Positions 58,895-64,000 of a stretch of DNA of 64,000 bases are shown here, in pieces. Both the position numbers and the translations under genes were made by a program. The stretch lies in NCBI GenBank assembly GCA_928212115.1, contig CAKMRJ010005412.1, positions 257,941,916 through 258,005,915 of the forward strand, read 5' to 3'. Each line of letters starts with the position of its first letter. The first letter of the stretch is position 1. The DNA is from Lactuca virosa. Taxonomy: Eukaryota; Streptophyta; Magnoliopsida; Asterales; Asteraceae. The notes below the pieces were generated by a model. That model saw only the letters and a list, made by a program, of their open reading frames with translations. It was not told the origin of the DNA and did no database searches.

Positions 58895-59675
58895 ACTGAA
58901 ATAAACCAGAAACTATCAGATAAAGCGCAATTCATATCATAGGAGCTATTCCAAATAATGAAACCCTAGGGATTGTGACTTCCCTACTACACGTACGGGT
59001 CTTGTGCTTCCAATAGTTTGGGCCCATACTACCTTCCGCACCTACCCGTATATGTCTTAGGTGATCATCACAACAACCCTAACAACACACACTAGCATAC
59101 ACATACATCCTATTCTCACTTCCTAGAGAAGGGATAAACATTCCTCAACTGGCCGGCTAATCCCACATAACTAATCCATGAAACTTTCACCAACCCTGCA
59201 GCACTCGTGTATGCTAATCATACATAACACTTGATCCTATAGACAGTCGAATACCTGATTCTACACTAAGCCCTTCATCAAAAAGAACTAGAAATAAGGC
59301 TAAACCAAACTTTCTCAGGCTATAGAATCTTAGTTATGTACAACTACAATGCATACACTAAGAAACTACAATAATGATGTCAATTTCATACAAGAAAGAA
59401 ACCTTAGTCTATTAGGCATCAATTATCAGGCAATTCTATCATGCAATTCCTAAAGATCCTTAGCCTATCACTAGCATGTTGTTCTAACATAACACAATAT
59501 CAAATAACAATGTGGGTAACTTAGGGTATACTTTATTGCTTCAATTGATCGTATACATCGCATTCTTCCTTGGTTATTTTTGAAAACAATTTTAAAAACC
59601 AGTTTAAAAACGTTTGCAGTTCCCTAGTTTGAGTCTGGACTCACACGAATGTTCATCCAATTCTTTCAAACCAAA
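58895..59675 (-). other. 5' untranslated leader of outer element
   Basis: No gene between gag start and primer binding site. Confidence 0.5.
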
Positions 59676-59687
59676 GCTCTGATACCA
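59676..59687 (-). other. Primer binding site of outer element, initiator Met tRNA type
   Basis: On the minus strand TGGTATCAGAGC, three bases inside the 5' LTR, is the standard initiator-Met site of plant LTR retrotransposons. Confidence 0.85.
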
Positions 59688-59690
59688 ACT

Positions 59691-61432
59691 TGTAACACTC
59701 CAAAAATCACAATAAATTTAAAATTTTTAAAACCAACCATGAATCAATATTGTTTACAAAAAGAGTCATTATTTCAAAAGCATTATTGCAAATCAGAATT
59801 TTCCCAAGACCCGAAGACAGAAAAATTGGAAGCTGTGTACGATCACGCCTTTACCTTCCCACGATCCTCGACAGTACCTGAAACCACAAACCAAAAATGT
59901 AAGCCTAAGATTAGTGAGTTCCCCCAAAGTACCAGCACACCACAACAATCAAGCATACATTATGAACAACTAGCCTGAATGGACCGCCTTACTGGGCCTA
60001 CAACTTATCTGGACCGCTCTACGAGCCTTTGGCATGATTGGACTGCCTCCTAGGGCTTACAGCCTATCCGGTCGTCCCCGAGTGTCTTGGCCTACAACAC
60101 AAAGCGATACTGCCTTAACCCAACCCAACATGTTCACATATGCAACAAACAAACATAAACACAGAGTCAGCAAATACAGATAATCATACTGATCTACTGA
60201 ACAACTACAACTATCATATCAATATCCTGACCAGGATAAATAATCTAGTGGGCCGACCTTGGTGCCTTCGACCCACGGGTACAATGAGGAAAACTCACCT
60301 CATAGTCTGACGAATAGTTGAACAATACACTGCTCCAAATACCGGCTCTACTGGTCACCTATTCAACAGATAGAGACCAAGGCTTAACTATAGCTCAAAA
60401 TACCCAAAATACCCTTAAGTCAAAGTTGGTCAACCATGGTCAAAGTCAACGGGTCAAGGAGTCAACTTGGTCTACTCAACTGAGTATGCGAGGCATACTC
60501 AGCTCCTACGATGGGCGTAATCCTGCCTTGATCGGAGTCGAGAGTTTGACCACGTACGCGCGACGTACGCAGGGGTATGCACGACGTACGCTCAAAATCT
60601 TCTTTTCTCAATAAGAGCTTAATGCATTAAGCTCTCACGTACAAATTTCAAATCCAAGGCCAAAATACCACTAAGAGTCATAAAGTTTCCAACTTTATGA
60701 CTTTACATGTCCATTAAGTGCTTAATACACAAAATCCCAACTTCTTAACACCCTTAAGACCTTTTAGAGCATGCATGGAGAAAAACTAGGCATCAAGACC
60801 ACATTCTTATGACTCAAGACCCCTCATTAGGTCTGAAAGGACGACTTATTCGACTAAGATCATGCTATGCTCAAGAATCATCCTATTTGGGGACCAAAAA
60901 TGCCCTAAATGAAGAAATTACTAGATCTACAAGATAAGATGATCAAGTTATGAGCTTTTTACCTCCTGGAGGTTGCTAGCAAAGAGATAATCTCAAATCC
61001 AAGTTGCTTCCAAGCTCCAAGTTCTTCTCACCACCTTCTTCTTCTTCAAGAATACCACAAAACACAAAGATAAGCTCAAGATGCACTCTTCTCACTTAGG
61101 GTTGGCTAGAGGGTCGTTTTCTCAGATGGATACTGATGAGGGAATGAGAAATGAGGGGATAATGATGCTTATATACAGACCAAACCCTAAAAATTAGGGT
61201 TTGAGGATTTACCACGTATGCCTTGCGTACACGGTGTACTCCCAACATCCTAGGGTCCGACCCAGTACGTCTAGCGTACACAACGCACACTCAGCTTACT
61301 AATCTCTTGGCCAAAATTACCAAAATGCCACTATGGGCCATTATTGCAATCTTTCTCAAACCCAATGATCAAAATGCAATATCCTTTCATACATAGGGTT
61401 AAAATTGAAAATACCTCTTCGTCGGGATGACA
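59691..61432 (-). repeat. 5' LTR of outer Gypsy element
   Basis: 1742 bases; TGTAACACTCC to CGGGATGACA on the plus strand. Very similar to 41209-42981, with scattered transitions and small indels. The frames at 59649-60614 and 61096-61290 are shadows. Confidence 0.88.
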
Positions 61433-61633
61433 AAAAGCTTCTTTATCCTTGATGTGTCTATATCAAACAATAAAATATTGGAATTTGTTATCAAGATTTA
61501 TCATTTGTTTCCACATTATTGATGATATTTCTATTGCAATTTAATTGGTACATCAAGATAAGGTTCATAATCGATTATCATGTTATTTGAAATAACACAT
61601 GTAATCATTTATGTTTTTTATATTATTTAGATG

Positions 61634-61697
<64 letters not shown>

Positions 61698-62141
61698 CAT
61701 GTATTGCATTTTGAATTATTAAAACTAACAACATGGGTAAATATATTAAACAGAAACTATAATTATATAAGAAATAAACAAAAATATGTAATTTCGAACT
61801 TCAGCCAGTAATATGAACTATTGTAACTTTAACAATAAATATAATGTTGATAAATAGTATAACACTATATTTTGTATTATATTATTCACCAACATTATAT
61901 ATATAATAGCGACAAATTTAGTGTTAAGTTGGAACATTATAGCGTGAATTTTGGTATAAAATATGATTTAATATAAGTTTTAGCGTTGGGTCGGAGATAC
62001 CTACCACCCAATAACCCACAAAAAAGCTCTAATAACCATCTCAAACTTGGCCACCTTGATAGGAGAAATGTTGGGATTTACATTTTCTATTGAAAATTTA
62101 AAATAATATACGACGGTTACAAAAAAAATGCTTATTATTTG
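61433..62141. other. AT-rich flank with (TA)n microsatellite
   Basis: No gene. A TA array with one interruption runs from about 61635 to 61697. Confidence 0.6.
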
Positions 62142-62537
62142 AGTAAATTACACAAATGGTCCCTATGGTTTAGGGTAATTTGCGTGTTTAGTCCCTAACT
62201 TATTTTTTAACTCGAAAGGTCCTTATTGTTTGTTTTTGTTACGTGTTTGGTCTCCGTTTTACCTAAAAAGACTATTTTGTCATTGATTTTTTAATTTATT
62301 TAAATAAACACAGCCTCAACCCCACCCCCTTACCTTACCTTACCTACCCCACCATTTTTTTCTATTTAAATAATAGTCTTTTTAGATAAGACACAGACCA
62401 AGCGCGTAACACAAACAAACAATAGGGACCAAGCATGTAACAAAAACAAATAGTAGGGACCTACCGAGTTAAAAAAATAAGTTAGGGACAAAGCGCAGAT
62501 TACCCCAAACCATAGGAACCATTCGTGCAATTTACTC
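62142..62537. mobile_element. Mutator-like MITE, 396 bp
   Basis: Ends GAGTAAATTACACAAATGGT and ACCATTCGTGCAATTTACTC are inverted repeats, and the pairing extends through CCTATGGTTTAGGGTAAT against the mirrored ATTACCCCAAACCATAGG. The flanks TTATTATTT (62133-62141) and TTACTATTT (62538-62546) form a 9-bp duplication with one mismatch, the Mutator signature. No protein is encoded. Confidence 0.82.
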
Positions 62538-62768
62538 TTACTATTTTAATTTTCAATAGTAACCATAAATATACGATAATTCTTTTGATTTTTAAAATAA
62601 TTAATTAATTAAGCTTATATATAATCACATAATTCGGGATATTTGGTTTGGGTATGGATCCAAACCACACCGAAAATTTTAGTTTTCTCCAAAAAAAAAA
62701 TAAAAATAAATAAATACTAATTTTTTTTTCTAGAGTTACATCTTTTGGTTTTGGTTTTTTGTTTTCTC

Positions 62769-62839
<71 letters not shown>

Positions 62840-62862
62840 TATTATTATTATTATTATTATTT
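62769..62862. repeat. (TAA)n/(TTA)n palindromic microsatellite
   Basis: About 22 TAA units turn into about 8 ATT units, so the single strand can fold on itself. Confidence 0.9.
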
Positions 62863-64000
62863 ATACACAGACACTTCGGCCCACTTATTTCATAATCAAA
62901 TAACATATGTTGAATTTTAAGCATGATAATTTACAACCCACTAAGACCAATTCATTCCTATTTTCCATTATTTTCCCTATTTCTTCTTCCATTCATCTCC
63001 AAACCTACCTCATTTATTCCTCTATTTTGGGGAGAAATGAATAATATAACACTATATTTGGTGTTATACTATTCATTTCACCTAAAATGAGGATTAACTT
63101 TGAGTTGTCGATTTTAGTACCTCTTTTTATATATTTATACATTTTTGGTTTTTTTATCTACTAATTATAATTTAAAAGTAATATTTAATATTTATAATAT
63201 TGTGTTATATATTAAATTATATTAATTAATTATAAATATAAAGTTTGTTTTTGTTTATCAAATTCATATTAAAATTTAAATACATACTGAAATTTTAAAA
63301 CACGATAACTTATTTTACAAAAGCTTATAATTAAGTGTTATAAATATAATCTTATTTATTTAATATTAATGTAATGAAAAAAATATAGATTATATATTTG
63401 TTAAAATCAAATTAATATAAGGGTGTGTTTGACAATTTATATAAATTAAAAGAATTGAATATATTTTTTGGAGGTAAAACTAGGGTAAAAAAATAGAGTA
63501 GGATAGGAGTTGAAAAACTATTTACCGTACTTTTTACTCCATTTTTAAAAGAAAAAATGAAAATAAGTTGGAGATGATCTAAAGAGATATATTGATCAGT
63601 AAAAGAAGTATGTTTGTACTTAAGAGAAAAGTTTTTTTTATCATATTAATGATGTTTTTTGAAAACATTTTTATTCATGATTTATTATTATTATTATTTT
63701 TGAAAACATTTTTATTCATGATTTATTATTTTTTTACAATTATTTTAAATGTTAATTGACTTTTTCGGTAAATAAAGCAACGATTTCCAAAAAAAAGATT
63801 GAAAATTTAATAATTTCTTAAAAAAAATTCAATACCTAAATATATAAAATCTACATATATATAGGTTTATATACGATGTGTTACAAAGTTTAAATAAACA
63901 AAACATTATGATTAAATAAAAAAATTGTTGCAACTGATCTCTAGCTCAGTTGGGTGATGCACCCAAGTTTTTCCTCTTGTGTGGTTTTCTTCTGAAGGTG
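62863..64000. other. AT-rich stretch to window end
   Basis: No gene. A duplicated GAAAACATTTTTATTCATGA occurs at 63660 and 63704. At 63936-63960 the text TCTAGCTCAGTTGGGTGATGC resembles a tRNA D-arm/box A and is discussed as a finding. Confidence 0.4.

Larger units (their letters stand above)
41209..61432 (-). mobile_element. Outer Ty3/Gypsy chromovirus-type element, defective, with nested insertions
   Basis: LTRs at 41209-42981 and 59691-61432 begin TGTAACACTCC on the plus strand and differ at four of the first 108 positions, all transitions. Reading the minus strand from 59690: primer site TGGTATCAGAGC (initiator Met tRNA type), gag, a small intron, protease, reverse transcriptase, RNase H, integrase, polypurine tract, 3' LTR. 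The integrase is split by a complete second element (44086-55701). Without it the element would be about 8.6 kb. The flanks ATGAG (41204-41208) and AAAAG (61433-61437) do not match, so no target duplication is claimed. Confidence 0.88.

Noticed and set aside
41204..61437. Target duplication of the outer Gypsy element
   Set aside because: Flanking five bases (ATGAG and AAAAG) agree at only three positions, too few to claim.

Overview
The window looks like repeat-rich euchromatin/heterochromatin of a eudicot nuclear genome. Several long terminal repeats (LTRs) carry reiterated ACTCGNCGAGT and GTACGC..GCGTAC palindromes that I associate with Asteraceae, most likely lettuce (Lactuca). That assignment is recognition, not a search result. 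There is no bacterial gene content. Only one gene looks complete: a two-exon pectin methylesterase with an N-terminal inhibitor-like prodomain (17672-20129, 546 residues after splicing). A close paralogue begins at 38096 with an intact first exon and donor site, but I find no second exon in the remaining 25 kb.

Layout. 1-4.2 kb: end of a badly decayed Ty1/Copia element (integrase ghost near 165-620, LTR from 3415). 4.7-15.2 kb: minus-strand Athila/Tat-like Ty3/Gypsy element with a tRNA-Asp-type primer binding site, broken gag-pol and one truncated LTR. 15.2-20.6 kb: pectin methylesterase gene and flanks. 20.6-28.6 kb: a small MITE; a solo LTR (21623-26320, 5-bp duplication ATTAT) split by another LTR that landed in its internal TA repeat; one end of a CACTA transposon; and several foldback elements and microsatellites. 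28.6-37.0 kb: a Helitron carrying an RPA70-like gene remnant, itself holding a second Helitron in opposite orientation. 38.1-40.6 kb: the partial second pectin methylesterase followed by two large palindromes. 41.2-61.4 kb: a three-level nest of minus-strand Gypsy sequences: an outer chromovirus-type element whose integrase is split by an inner element, whose RNase H is in turn split by a solo LTR. 61.4-64 kb: AT-rich DNA with a Mutator-like MITE and microsatellites.

How the parts relate. The coding life of the window is cell-wall modification: two pectin methylesterase genes of the same type, same strand, about 20 kb apart, evidently a local duplication later pushed apart by Helitrons and retrotransposons. 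Everything else is transposon-derived and, as far as the reading frames show, defective; many breaks are C-to-T/G-to-A type stops, as expected for methylated, silenced elements. The points I consider most worth following are: a small GT-AG intron at the same gag/protease position in both Gypsy elements; a roughly 160-bp module with the same 160/160/171 spacing in two different solo LTRs and also present as an inverted pair in a foldback; the large hairpin at 39437-40352; and the missing exon of the second pectin methylesterase.

All coordinates of degenerate features were set by eye and may be off by several bases.
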